A stretch of DNA of 64,000 nt from Nymphaea colorata (taxonomy: Eukaryota; Streptophyta; Magnoliopsida; Nymphaeales; Nymphaeaceae): assembly GCF_008831285.2 (NCBI RefSeq), contig NC_045138.2, positions 16,463,934-16,527,933 on the forward strand. Reading direction: 5' to 3'. The notes beneath the pieces were generated by a model that ran no database searches, was not told where the DNA came from, and saw only the letters and a program-made list of their open reading frames with translations. This document shows, piece by piece, positions 24,201-34,699 of this stretch; position 1 is the first letter of the stretch; every line of letters begins with the position of its first letter. Position numbers and translations under genes: made by a program.

Positions 24201-26077
24201 GGAAAAAAACTGTGTAACTCCACTGGTTAATCACAGGCTACTGGGTTTTCTGTCACTAATGAGGACTTAAGGATAGTTCCATGGAGAAAAAAATTATGTG
24301 AAACCAAAGCCCTCCACAATGTTGAGCATAATTCCAAAAATTTCAGGAACATCAATTTTGTCCCAGTGTTGCTCCCACACATCATTTCTTCCAAATGTAC
24401 AATGTATGACTTTTTCCCAAGTTGATAGCATATTGGATGAAGAAACATGCACTAGAATGAGCCACTGCTTGGTTCTGCCACACACCAACGACAGCAAGCA
24501 CACCGAGAATACTGATCTGCAGTTGATTCTTCAATCACGTTGCTATCAGTATACTCCAAGGGGAAGGGGAAAAAATAGATTACTCATGATGAGACTTTTA
24601 GTTTGTCAAAATTATTGCTTCATAATTGAAGACTTCGGTTCTAAAGAAACACTTGGACATGTTCTATGACACAAATAGCACCTTACATTGCGTGCCACAA
24701 AAACAACAGTGGAGATCAAGATCTAGCAACTCTAGAGGAGTTCCAAGTCTGGCCAAACAGTCATGGCACCATAATGCTCAGACCAGGGACTTGTAAAAGG
24801 CAAATTAAGCCCTAAATAGCGGAACACAAATTTCTTGACGTGTCAACCATTCATTATACAATAAAAACACTTTCAATATTATATCTGCAGTCTTCGCAAG
24901 TTGTTCCTAATATGTAAATTCTCAAAACAGATGAAACAAATTTCCTCGGGAAACTGCAAGATAATAGATCAGCAGAAAGACTGATTCTGTGGAGCATAAC
25001 CTATCCACCCCAAAAATATGATCGGTCAAATTACACTAGCAGTTGCATACTCTGATATATTGAAGACTACTGGACAGCAACATCTTCCACCGGATTAATC
25101 AGCCACTGCCAGATATAACCAACCAAAAAGACCATCTGGTAGATGTATCCAGTCCATAGATCTCTCCCTTTTTACAACTTACTATTCAGATTGATTGTGG
25201 TGGCTGTACTCAAAATCTTCAAACAAACTACATCACCGAAACATATCCTAAAACAAGAGCGTTAGTTGCTGCTTTCTTCAGAATGCTGATCTCTGACACG
25301 ATTAAACACAAAAGCATACACTAGAAGATGCCTGCGCCGGCACACTGGAGAAGTCCATGCCTGAAAGAAAAACTAACGCCAACACCAACCTAACAATCTC
25401 CGCAAAAACATGTACAAATCAACAACAAAATCCTCATAAAACCACTCTCATCGCGAGATGCACCAAGTCGAATGGTCAAACACAACAGACAATAAATATA
25501 CAATCTGATCAGAGAACCTCTGCTCTGTGGTGCCATTTCTGATACTCCCCAAGATGCTTAAACCTGGCAGATCCACGGAGAAGAACTACACGCATAGCAG
25601 AACAGGCACAAGAAAAGGTCGTGCAAGCAACCGGAAAGCATGCTCTCCCAGCATACCAACCAACTAATCAAACCTCATGGAAGCGTTCCAGAGTTCCCAA
25701 AATCCACAACTCCAAAAAGGAAAAAAAATAAGTTATTAATCCGTACAAACAAGATAAAGGGGAAAAAGAAAGACAGCAACCGCAAACCCTAACCCTAGAA
25801 CAAACACTCATTTTTTAAATCTAAAAAGAAATCAAGTTACTAACCGTGGAAACTCGGAGACGGGAGAATTCCCCGACTAAGATGAACATGGGAACGCTAA
25901 TAAAAGAAAAGAATCCTGAGAAAATGAAAAGAGACCGAACAACAGAAACCCTAACCCCAACCACACCTGAGCGTCAAGAACCTTGCCGAACCGGCTAAAG
26001 GTGTCAGCAAGCTGTCGATCCGTGGTCTCCCACGCCAAACCGCCCACGAAGATGCGGGCGTCCTCCTTTCCCGCCAT
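21206..26077 (-). CDS. RZ-1 type glycine-rich RNA-binding protein (RRM + CCHC zinc knuckle)
   Basis: Nuclear RNA-binding protein related to Arabidopsis RZ-1B/RZ-1C, which act in pre-mRNA splicing. Two exons on the minus strand: 26077-25967 (37 codons, ends KVLDAQ, GT donor) and 21952-21206 (starts VMLERG, stop TAA). The joined product is 285 residues. The RRM carries RNP2 IFVGGL (9-14) and RNP1 RGFGFVTF (48-55). A glycine-rich linker follows, then a CX2CX4HX4C knuckle at C126, C129, H134 and C139. The tail is rich in D, R, Y and G repeats and ends [20 protein letters not shown], closely like the RZ-1B/1C C-terminus and unlike the shorter RZ-1A. The single 4.0-kb intron splits the RRM. The gene is divergent from NOP10 and has telo-box sequences upstream. 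Confidence 0.92.
21953..25966 (-). other. 4-kb intron inside the RRM of RZ-1
   Basis: Phase-0 GT-AG intron (donor GTGTGG, acceptor TTTGTAG) separating the two halves of the RRM. It is AT-rich, contains an AAT microsatellite at 23470-23494, and shows no coding exon. Telomere-like GCAAACCCTAACCCTAG lies near its 5' end (about 25783-25799). I found no confident snoRNA or transposon in it. Confidence 0.8.
23470..23494. repeat. AAT microsatellite
   Basis: Perfect (AAT)n tract within the RZ-1 intron. Confidence 0.9.
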
Positions 26078-26430
26078 CCTTCTTCCCCGTTCCGGTTAAA
26101 CTATGACCAAAAGAAAGAAGAATAAAAAAAATTTAGGGTTTTAGGCTTCCAGAATGAAAATGAAGAAATAACAACGAAGGACTCGATGAAACACCAAAAA
26201 CCCTAGAAAACAACAGAACCTGCAGATCAAGGAACAAGGGGGAAGGGGAAAGTGGGAAAGAGGTAAAGAGGAAGACTACGCGCTCACTCACGGTATTTGA
26301 ATAACAGGGACAAAGCCTTCAACCTTCGCCTCTCTCTCCCCTCCCCTCTCGACTCGAGCGTCGTCCTCTTCCTCCCGGCAAAATGCGGGAAATCATCGCC
26401 CCCAATTTAAAACCCTAGCGACTGTGCTTC
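26078..26430 (-). promoter_or_regulatory. RZ-1 leader and promoter with telo-box motifs
   Basis: Upstream of the RZ-1 ATG the plus strand carries TTTAGGGTTTTAGG (about 26130) and AAAACCCTAG (about 26200 and 26410). These are telo-box motifs common in plant genes for RNA processing and ribosome biogenesis. A CT-rich stretch (26325-26380) is typical of a plant leader. The start site is not fixed. Confidence 0.5.
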
Positions 26431-26650
26431 CATGGATCGGTTTCGTACCGATAAATTAACCCGAACCGAAATTTTTTGTTTGTGAGTACGAACTGGTACC
26501 ACACTCAAATCGGAGACGCGTCCCTCCTTCCCTACCCTGACCCGAATATTCGCCGAATATCCACGTACCGGTACGCCGGTTCGACAATACCGGTATGGCG
26601 GTACGGGCCGGTACGTTTGGATCTGGTTTCGGGTCGAAACCAGATCCAAA
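26430..26650. repeat. GGTACCGGTACG self-complementary word array
   Basis: Dense, degenerate repeats of GTACCGGTACG, CCGGTATGGCGGTACGG and AACTGGTACC, each nearly palindromic. A similar patch at 27135-27200 (GCCGTACCGCCGTATC, CCCGTACCGGTACCATT) may be the other end of one element. It lies between the RZ-1 and NOP10 promoters. Confidence 0.55.
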
Positions 26651-26699
26651 CCATATCATAAAAACCTAAAACCTAAAATCGCACGGGCCGACCTTCCTC

Positions 26700-26745
26700 T
26701 TTCGTCTCGACTTTGTTCCTTCCGTCTCGACTTTGTTCCTTCCTT
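26700..26745 (+). repeat. About 20-bp tandem duplication
   Basis: CGTCTCGACTTTGTTCCTTC occurs twice in immediate succession, in GC-rich DNA between the two GTACC-rich patches. Confidence 0.85.
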
Positions 26746-27134
26746 CCCTCGGTGGTGAGTTCTTGCAGCAACCTTGGGTAGCGGCGGCGGACGGCGGCTG
26801 GCGAGTGGCGACGGACGGTAGACGGAGGCTTCAGACGGTGGACGGCGGCGGCAGTGTTTAGGGTTTTGTCTCTTAATGCCCGATTTTGTGATTAAATAGT
26901 AAATACACGTTTTGGCTTCTCGATCTGTGATTTTCTCTCTTGATATATAGTTTCATTTGCCGTTATTCTTTTCATTGATTGCATTAATGCCCGATTCTGT
27001 CTCTTGATGCCCGATTCGTTCTTCGTTGTTTTGGGAACATTTTATTTTTTATTTTAATAACTTAGGAGATTGTCTACTGTGATGATAGCATTTGGTTTTA
27101 TCAAATTTTTGAATTAAAAATATATAATAATATA

Positions 27135-27200
27135 TAATATTCGCCGTACCGCCGTATCAAGAACACCGTACCAGTACCCGCACCCGTACCGGTACCATTG
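27135..27200. repeat. Second GTACC-rich word patch
   Basis: CGCCGTACCGCCGTATC and CACCCGTACCGGTACCATT. Matches the style of 26430-26650 and may be its partner terminus about 0.5 kb away. Confidence 0.5.
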
Positions 27201-27230
27201 TGAATTCTTCGTCCTTTCCATCAGAAGCAG

Positions 27231-27247
27231 TAGGGTTTTAGGGTTTT
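27231..27247 (+). promoter_or_regulatory. Double telo-box at the NOP10 5' end
   Basis: TAGGGTTTTAGGGTTTT lies about 490 bp upstream of the NOP10 ATG, probably at or near the transcript start. Such motifs are enriched near starts of plant ribosomal-protein and snoRNP genes. A 5' leader intron ending at TGGCAG (27711-27716) is likely. Confidence 0.55.
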
Positions 27248-27733
27248 GCGAGTGGTCATCGTCCGGCTACTGTCGGTCAGCTCTCTATCTCTCAGAAACT
27301 CTCGTGTGCGGTTCTTCTTTGTATTTGTTTTGACTATTATTGGTTATTATTGGTGTTGATCTCCTCAGACCTGATAGAAATAGGAGATCTTAGTGTTCCC
27401 GCTTTGTCTTGGTGAATTAGTAGGATTGCAAAGGTAATAAAAATAGTTATCCAGTAAGGGTGATATTTATGCGGCATCTTCTATTCACTAATGAATTTTC
27501 CCACTTCGCTCTTCACTGATCGAGGAGCAAAAATCATGAGGCTAAACCCTTAAATAGTTTTTATTCTTTTGATAGTCTTGGAATAGAAATGTATTATAGC
27601 GGAAGGGTGGTTTGCTATTTCTTGCTGGTTCAACTTGTTATGTCTTCAGATTAGTTTTACGAGTTATGCATGTTGTATGAGTTCTAAATGATTGCTTCTG
27701 TCTAATTGTTTGGCAGCTCAAGGTCGTTTAGCC

Positions 27734-29724
27734 ATGTATCTTCAATACTACATAAACGAGAACGGTGATAAAGTTTATACGGTTAAGGTACTATTTTGTT
27801 CTTGCATTATGAGGTTTTGCTACGGAAACGAGATTTTTATATCTGTTGATATCCATTGCTCCAGTAACATCATGATCATCTCCCAACAGAAAAGTTTGGG
27901 TACTTGCTAAATGTTATTATATCTGTGTCGGTATATTTATATTTAGTTGTAACTATTTTAGATCTATTTCATTGTATGCATTGTACTGCTAGATTTGCCT
28001 AATCATATAATCCTGAACGCTTGATTCCACAGTGATGGTACAGTAACCAAACGTTATCATCGTCTAGATTCAACATAAAGCTCCATCGACTTTCTGTGGC
28101 CACATCGTATTTGTGGTTCATATCTATTTCCATCCACAGATAGAAACACAAGTAGAAACCTCATATAATCAATGATGTATCAGTCCGTAAGGAAGTCCCT
28201 TATTCTGGTTGTCTATGGAAGATCGGCAGTCCTTTGAATGTTTCAGAGATGGCATGTAATATAGGTCATAGGTGCAGATGCTTGGGTAGGTTTGTGTTTT
28301 AAAATAACAAAAAGTAATTGCAGCACTATTGAGTTACTTTAAATTGAGTTCACATTGCTGGTTCAATATTTTGAACACCCAGAATCGTATTGCAGCAACA
28401 TACAAGACACTGATTTGTTTTCTGGGATTTGCATGTGTTATATCAGGGTCTCAGAAACTGCACCTAAGATATTTGAACTTTGTAGGAACTAGGAATTACC
28501 TTTATCGCCATTTAAAGTTGCAAAGATGGCTAGTATTGGCCTGTATATTGTGTCTTCCTTACAGATTCAAAATACTGGCTTATTTTTTTCTCCAGCCATC
28601 TGAGATGTCTCAGATATGCTATTTAACCTATTTTATGGTTTAATATGTTGAGTAGTGTTTCATAGTCCTTTTTGTTTTTAAGAGCGCATGTCAATTCGCT
28701 AACCATGGTTTCCTTTATTATTCTGTAGAAAGAATCACCATTAGGAAAGGTAACAGAGTCTGCTCATCCAGGTAAAGCTCATCTCCACAATTTCTGATTG
28801 TCAATTTTTCACATCATATTAATAATAGTGGTGTTTGCTCACTCACCTTATGTTTCTGTGGAATCATTGACATATATATATATGGTATGAATGAATTGAA
28901 TTTGTGAATATATATATGCATGTGTTATGATATGAAACTGCAACAATTACTGTAGTATAATATTTGTTTGCATGGATACACTCATTAAAGACAAAACTGA
29001 CAGTTTGAGGTACAGCAAAATCTGGTTGTTTGTTAATTACATATGTTAAATGTGTATCCTATCACAAAAACATGAAAGTGGACATGTGACTTGGCATGAA
29101 CATGAAAGTTGATTTTGTCAAGCTCCAACAAAGATTTCATTTGTTGCATGAAGTTGTCACGTTAGGTGGTGGTGCACCCCTTGTTGCCTGAAGTTGACTC
29201 TGAACATGTGCACCATGCATAAGTTGTATTGATTCTCAAAATCTGACGCTTCGAGCTTTGCCTATGTGAATTTTGGTATAACTTCTTAGCCATGTCAACG
29301 TTAGCTGAGAAACTAAAAAATAAAAATTGTTTCTGATTAGCACCATGGTTGAGGTGGTGGTGGAATTTGAAAGCTAAAATACTTTAGTAAATAGTAACAA
29401 GACTGCTAGGCATCTTGTTTCTAGTTGCTGATCGAAAGTTATAATGCCATCAATGGGTTGGTGAATTCTGAACCATTCATGGTGGTGTGGTTAAAAGTTT
29501 GAGGCTTGACATTGTCTTTGTGCTCCAATAATTCTTGCTTTTGTTTTAGGAACTAGGATTTTGGTTTCCTTAGTTGCCCTTCTGATATTATGAATGGCTA
29601 ATATCTGTTTGTTCACTTTCTTTCAGCTCGCTTTTCCCCAGATGACAAATACTCGAGGCAGAGAGTCATGCTGAAGAAGCGGTTTCACTTGCTTCCAACA
29701 CAGCAAGCTCCCCCTAAATACTGA
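27734..29724 (+). CDS. NOP10: H/ACA snoRNP subunit 3 (NOP10)
   Basis: Small nucleolar protein of the H/ACA pseudouridine synthase complex (with dyskerin/CBF5, NHP2 and GAR1), needed for rRNA pseudouridylation. Three exons: 27734-27787 ([18 protein letters not shown]), 28729-28771 ([14 protein letters not shown] plus one base) and 29627-29724 (to TGA). All introns are GT-AG and phases match. The product is 64 residues, the usual plant length. It carries the diagnostic zinc-ribbon-derived N-terminus, the [16 protein letters not shown] core and the [11 protein letters not shown] end. The gene is easy to miss because no exon exceeds 100 nt. A leader intron probably precedes the ATG. The homology is near-complete along the whole length. 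Confidence 0.96.
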
Positions 29725-30082
29725 GAGATTATTGTCATGGAGTAGATTGTAATCCTTTATCTAGGATACAGTTTAGGATGTGCTAGTTTGGTATGACGGG
29801 ATGCCTGTTACTGTTAGTCAGTGGCAGCCTCCTGTAGGATTATAAACAATGGAAGCGACATTTGGTTGATGAACGGCAATACTCCTTCCTCTTTTGTTAA
29901 TGCAAATCTTTGGTGGATCGTTGTTCTGTTTGACTTGTTTATAGCTAGCTTGCCATTGAATCCCACATGCTGATGGATTGCTGATTATACAAGGCTGAGC
30001 TAGTGCTGGAAGAGAGGATATGAGAGGGTGATGAGAAGGCAAGATCTATTCGAGGGGTCGATATGTTTCCATAACATTCTTA

Positions 30083-30252
30083 GGGGATGTTTGGCAACAA
30101 TAACATGTTGTTGCTGTTCTATGAACTTGTCCCAAAAAATTGTGGTAGATCCATGAAACACTGGGTGGCAACATTTATGAATTTATCATATTCTTTGAGA
30201 TGGATTGATAGGATGGTAATAACTTATTGAGTTATTGTTACCAAACAACCCC
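30083..30252. mobile_element. Tourist-like MITE with TTA target duplication
   Basis: TTA at 30080-30082 and 30253-30255 flanks a 170-bp element. The left end GGGGATGTTTGGCAACAATA pairs with the right end, whose reverse complement is GGGGTTGTTTGGTAACAATA. The inverted repeats are about 24 bp with few mismatches. TTA duplication and a GGGxxTGTTTGG terminus fit the PIF/Harbinger Tourist group. It is non-coding. Confidence 0.85.
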
Positions 30253-31694
30253 TTAAAGATTTGAGCAAGTCAGAGCTACGCTGTGCTTTTGAGCTTAGTG
30301 ATATTTAGCATTTTTTACTTGTTACTCAATGATTCGTGCTCCAGTTAGTGACATACTTTTTGGTGCTCATTTCAAGTAAAAGGCCACTTATCTGACCTTG
30401 ATTGAAAGGATACGTCTAAACGCACAGGATTTGCAACATGGGCCTAGTTAATGAGCTACAAGTTAACAAGCGCCTAACTATGAAGTGCTCATCTGGTTTT
30501 CCTTAAGTTGGAGATCTAGGAATAGACTAATATTTGGCAGGCTATATCGTGACCTTTACTCGCAAAAGCTCAATGATTCATGTTCTTCTCTATAGGTTTC
30601 CCTGTCTCTATAGTTGGAGAGAGTTGTTTGAAGGTGAAGAGCTTGGTCACCGTCTAAGCTGGAATTTAATGGTAAGAGTTGGTTTATAAAGGTTGTCAAG
30701 ATGAACTTAGTTCAAGCGCTCGATTCTCTGTTTTTGTCGCGTGGATATTGTTTGCTTGCGAACTTCAAACTTTACCATACCAAATGAGAATTTTTAGCGC
30801 GAGTTTTTAGATGGCACTTGTTCTCAGACGTGTATACTTCATTCCTCGAAGGGTAGCGGCTTGTCCAACGCCGTTGGGGTAGATAAAATTCACATTGAAT
30901 TGTGTTGCACTGCAGCTTCCATCAAATCCAATTCTATTTCAATGAAAAAATGTATTTGCATTTAATGGGTCGATCTGATCCCTTGCTCGGGCTATCCTTT
31001 CGAATCCCAGTGTTTCTTTTTTCTTTTGAATCGGGCTTTATTAACATCAATACTTAGTTAAAAGTGTTCCTTTATATTGTTTAACTTATATACTTGTTAT
31101 TTTCTTTTTCTTATTATGTTTATTAATATTATATGTTTCACTAATTTGATCATGAAAGTTGCGTTTCAAATTCCTCGAGGTTTACGCCTCCTCTCATGAG
31201 AAGCTCAGTGCGTCGCTTCACTCCGACGGCTCAACCTCTAAAAGGTTGGAGACATGAGCTATTGACATATGGTCATAAGCAATTTTAAGATGGAGTCATT
31301 ACTAGTAAACGTTAAAATTGCATATGTAGAATTCTGTGAATCTGGGATATTCTTAGATGTAACAAACATTTTGAGACAGAATACTTTGACATGTTCTGTA
31401 ACACGTGTGGTATTTTACATCGTTTGGTATCTAAGGGGGCAAAAAGGAAAGTTATTAGAATCCATCCGAATACTTTTAAATTTCGGATTTTGAGCTTGTT
31501 GAATCAATTTTAGTAAACATCATGTTGGATTATGTTCCGAAATTCGGGTCTAACTGTGTCTGATCCAATCAAGTCATGCATCGGTACCGCACTCCGATCG
31601 GTTGCAGATCAAGACCGTTCATATCCAAATCTCCAATGGACTCCGAATCCAACTCGCTCTTCAGTCTCTCGGCGGGCTTCGTCTTCCTCTGCGT

Positions 31695-31739
31695 GAGAGG
31701 GAGAGAGGGAGAGAGAGAGAAAGAGGGAGAGAGAGCGAG
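31695..31739 (+). promoter_or_regulatory. GA-repeat tract immediately before the ATP10 ATG
   Basis: A 45-base almost pure purine (GAGAGG/GAGA) run abuts the start codon. GA repeats near plant transcription starts are known binding sites of GAGA-binding BPC proteins. Here the tract may lie in the leader. An ATG at 31576 opens a 61-codon frame that overlaps the ATP10 start out of frame. It would act as an upstream frame only if transcription begins before it. Confidence 0.45.
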
Positions 31740-33949
31740 ATGGCAGTCCTTTCTCTGCTAAGGACGTCTACGGGGACCCTTCTTAGATCGATGACGAAGA
31801 GTTCCCACAGGTTCATGCTCCCTTGTATCTCCTCTTCTGTGGACTCCCAGAGTCGCTCCTTTGATATCTACAAGGTACTACTTCTCCCCTCCACAGCAAA
31901 CCATCACGAGTAGCATCATCTTCGAATTACTGATGGCTGCTGCCAATCTATTTTCTTCCTCTGCAGTTTGCCAGCAAAGAAGCCATTCAAAAGGAGCGCG
32001 AGAGGATGTACTCTCTCTCTCTTTCCCCCTGTGATTTCTTTTGCTTTTTGATTCTTTCGTGATCAAGGATTTTGAGAATGAGTTATGGCGAATGTGTCAA
32101 TAGGTCTTTTTTTCGTGCTTCCCTAGTTGATTTGGTGTGGATCATAGCCGAGTCGTCTAAATTACTGAATTCATATTGCAAATGGTCTTTGTTTTTTACA
32201 ACTCTTCTTACCTTTTGACTTCAAAATCGAGGAATAGAAGTTTGATGAGAGTGACCTATTCGGTTAGTGCAGTACTGATGAGATGAACAGAGGTTACTTT
32301 GCTGACATTTCTGAGCTCAAGAAACATGGGGGTAAGGTACATGTGGAATTTTCTTTATTAAAACCTCTATGGCGGATAGTTGGTTTTTGCTCTAGATGCG
32401 TACGGTGAAATTGCATCTTGATTGTTCATTATTGATGGAGTTTCTGTACTGACTACTGGGTGTTCATATCAGAATGATTAGTTTTGAGTTTTTGCTGTTA
32501 TAGTAACGTTTGGGAGACGGCAATGTGATCTGAATTTTGAAAAAAAAAAAATCGGTGTTTTGTTGATGATGTTAATGTTTGATGGAAGTTGACCACCCTT
32601 TCCATTCCAGGGTTTTGGAAGGGCTGCATTCTTCTTCAATCATGAGTATGACTTCCAAGAGCACACACACACAAATGCATGCACGTACATAAGTGCTAAT
32701 TACATTTCTGCCTGTCCTTGTTTGAATGGTTATTCAGAGTCCATATATTTAATTTGCACACCTTTGGCTTGATACATATTCGTCTCTTTGCAGATGGCAA
32801 TGGCAAACAAAACTGTTGTTCCATCGATGGTGGCTAAGAAGTTTCCTTCGTTGGAAGTAGAGCGCTCAGATGGTAGTACGCTTAAGATACCAATCGTCTA
32901 TGCCAGTGGAAGTGAATGCCCAAAGGCATCTTTACTCTGTCTCTCCTTTCGAGCTAGTTCTCAGGTTTGAATATGGTTAATTCCTCCATTCTTTGTACTC
33001 CTGATGCTTGCAAAATATCACTGTTGTCTACATGTGATCACATCCCTGGTTTAATTTATCACTGAAAAAGCAATTCTATCTTCTGTTGTCTATGTAGTTC
33101 TTGTTTATATTGTTTAGTGATTTCATTGTTGTTATTTGTCTTATTTGGTCCTTTTTTCGGTTTTCTTGATAGCCAATGATCGAATCATGGTGTGCACCTT
33201 TTCTTGGTGCTTTTAATGCTTCCAAGGATATTCGTCTCCATGAGGTAATGGAACAACCACCAAAGATTCCTTGCACAAGGAACCCTTTTCTTCATCAAGT
33301 TTGTCTCAGATGTGAAATTACCTGGGTGCATTTGTTTTCTTTTTCTTTTCACTTGATGTTTTTTGCTACTTGTAAGTCGAGTTCACTCTTGGTGGGTGTA
33401 GTACACTGATGCAAGAAGCATAGAACTTGAATTAATTAAATGCAGTTCATTAAATCTGCTAATTTGATGGTCTAATTACATCTATTCACATGATTCATTT
33501 AAGATGTATTATGCATGAACGAACCATGTTGCACTTTACAGGCACAAGTTATTGGGAAGAGTTTTCGGTTCAAAGTTTCTTATCTGTACATGAATCAGCA
33601 GTATGCAAAAGTGCAATCTACTTTCTGAGTTTTGGAAAGTTGATGAACATCAAATGCCTTCAGGAAACATTTCAAGCTGAAAGGAGGTTAATCTAAAATG
33701 TTCAGCTTTTGCCTTTTATTCCCAAAACTTATTGATATGCTGGTGACACCCATCAGCGCTTCACCTGCAGTTCAGCGTCATAAGCATATAAGACTGCTCG
33801 ATGTTCATGTGTGGAGTCTGCACAAAATCAAAGATGCTCGTTTAGCTTTTCATTTTTGCATGTCCAATGCACTAAATAAAAATTTATTTATTTCAAGTGA
33901 GAGCCTATATTTGGTTTTTGAGTAGATAACATGTAAATGCACACACACG

Positions 33950-33997
<48 letters not shown>

Positions 33998-34699
33998 GTA
34001 TATATATAAAATCAGGGGGCCTAGATTAGCTTCTCCATTTTGGTTATCATGCAGAGGTTCTGAATTCTATGGCATTCTGTTTTTACATGTTTATTATTTC
34101 CTTTGACAGTGAGTGGTTCATAGATGTCTTTGCCTTGTCCTCTATTCTGTTTCTGAAAAATTGAACTGATTGGGAACATTACTACTCCACAAGGATGATA
34201 ACCTTGATCACGTGATATGGAGCTTCATGTTTCTTTAGCTTATATATATGTTCTTGGTAATTTTTTTTTTCAAATCTTGCTTACCATCGTTAGTACTTCT
34301 ACATGCAATCAGGTATCTTTTGTAGACTCTTGGCTTTTATCATTGAGTCCTGTAAAAAGGATGCTACTTCGGGTAATGAGGAAGTCCAGCACTGGTGAGG
34401 GAAATCAAGCTCTTAAGAGGGAGATCGTTTATTTTTTTGGGGATCACTATTACTTCAGAAAAGAGCTTCAGATATTAAACCTTCTTACTGGGTATCATTA
34501 TTATCCTCATTGTGTGCTCTCCCCCTCCGTAAATGCAACTATCTGGTTTGATTAACTTCAACATGGATCATTTCTTTGCAGGTATATATTTTTATTAGAC
34601 AGATTTGGCAAGATTAGATGGCAAGGCTTTGGATTGGCCACAAAAGAAGAGGTGTCTTCCCTCTTATCATGCACTTACCAGTTGTTAGAAGAGAAATGA
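31740..34699 (+). CDS. ATP10: Mitochondrial F1Fo-ATPase assembly factor ATP10
   Basis: Homolog of yeast Atp10, an inner-membrane chaperone for assembly of the ATP synthase Fo sector. Seven exons: 31740-31874, 31967-32007, 32273-32336, 32794-32964, 33173-33244, 34313-34491 and 34582-34699 (TGA). All are GT-AG, the frame is continuous, and the product is 259 residues. The N-terminus MAVLSLLRTSTGTLLRSMTK is basic and free of acidic residues, as expected for a mitochondrial presequence. The family core includes MNRGYFADISELKKHGGK, KFPSLEV...DGS, WCAPF, VSFVDSWLLSLSPVKRMLLR and the C-terminal GYIFLLDRFGKIRWQGFG. One alternative for exon 3 is an acceptor 5 nt upstream, but only the chosen one keeps frame. 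A GA tract abuts the start codon. Intron 5 holds an AC/AT microsatellite. Confidence 0.92.
33940..34009. repeat. (AC)n(AT)n microsatellite in ATP10 intron 5
   Basis: A CA-rich run merges into an AT run of alternating purine-pyrimidine, between exons at 33244 and 34313. Confidence 0.9.

Larger units (their letters stand above)
29725..31739. other. NOP10-ATP10 intergenic region
   Basis: Contains the NOP10 3' UTR at the left, a Tourist-like MITE (30083-30252) and the ATP10 leader at the right. No further gene was recognised. Confidence 0.6.

Noticed and set aside
31000-31020. Box-B-like TTTCGAATCCCAG, possible tRNA
   Set aside because: No matching A box at the right distance and no acceptor stem.
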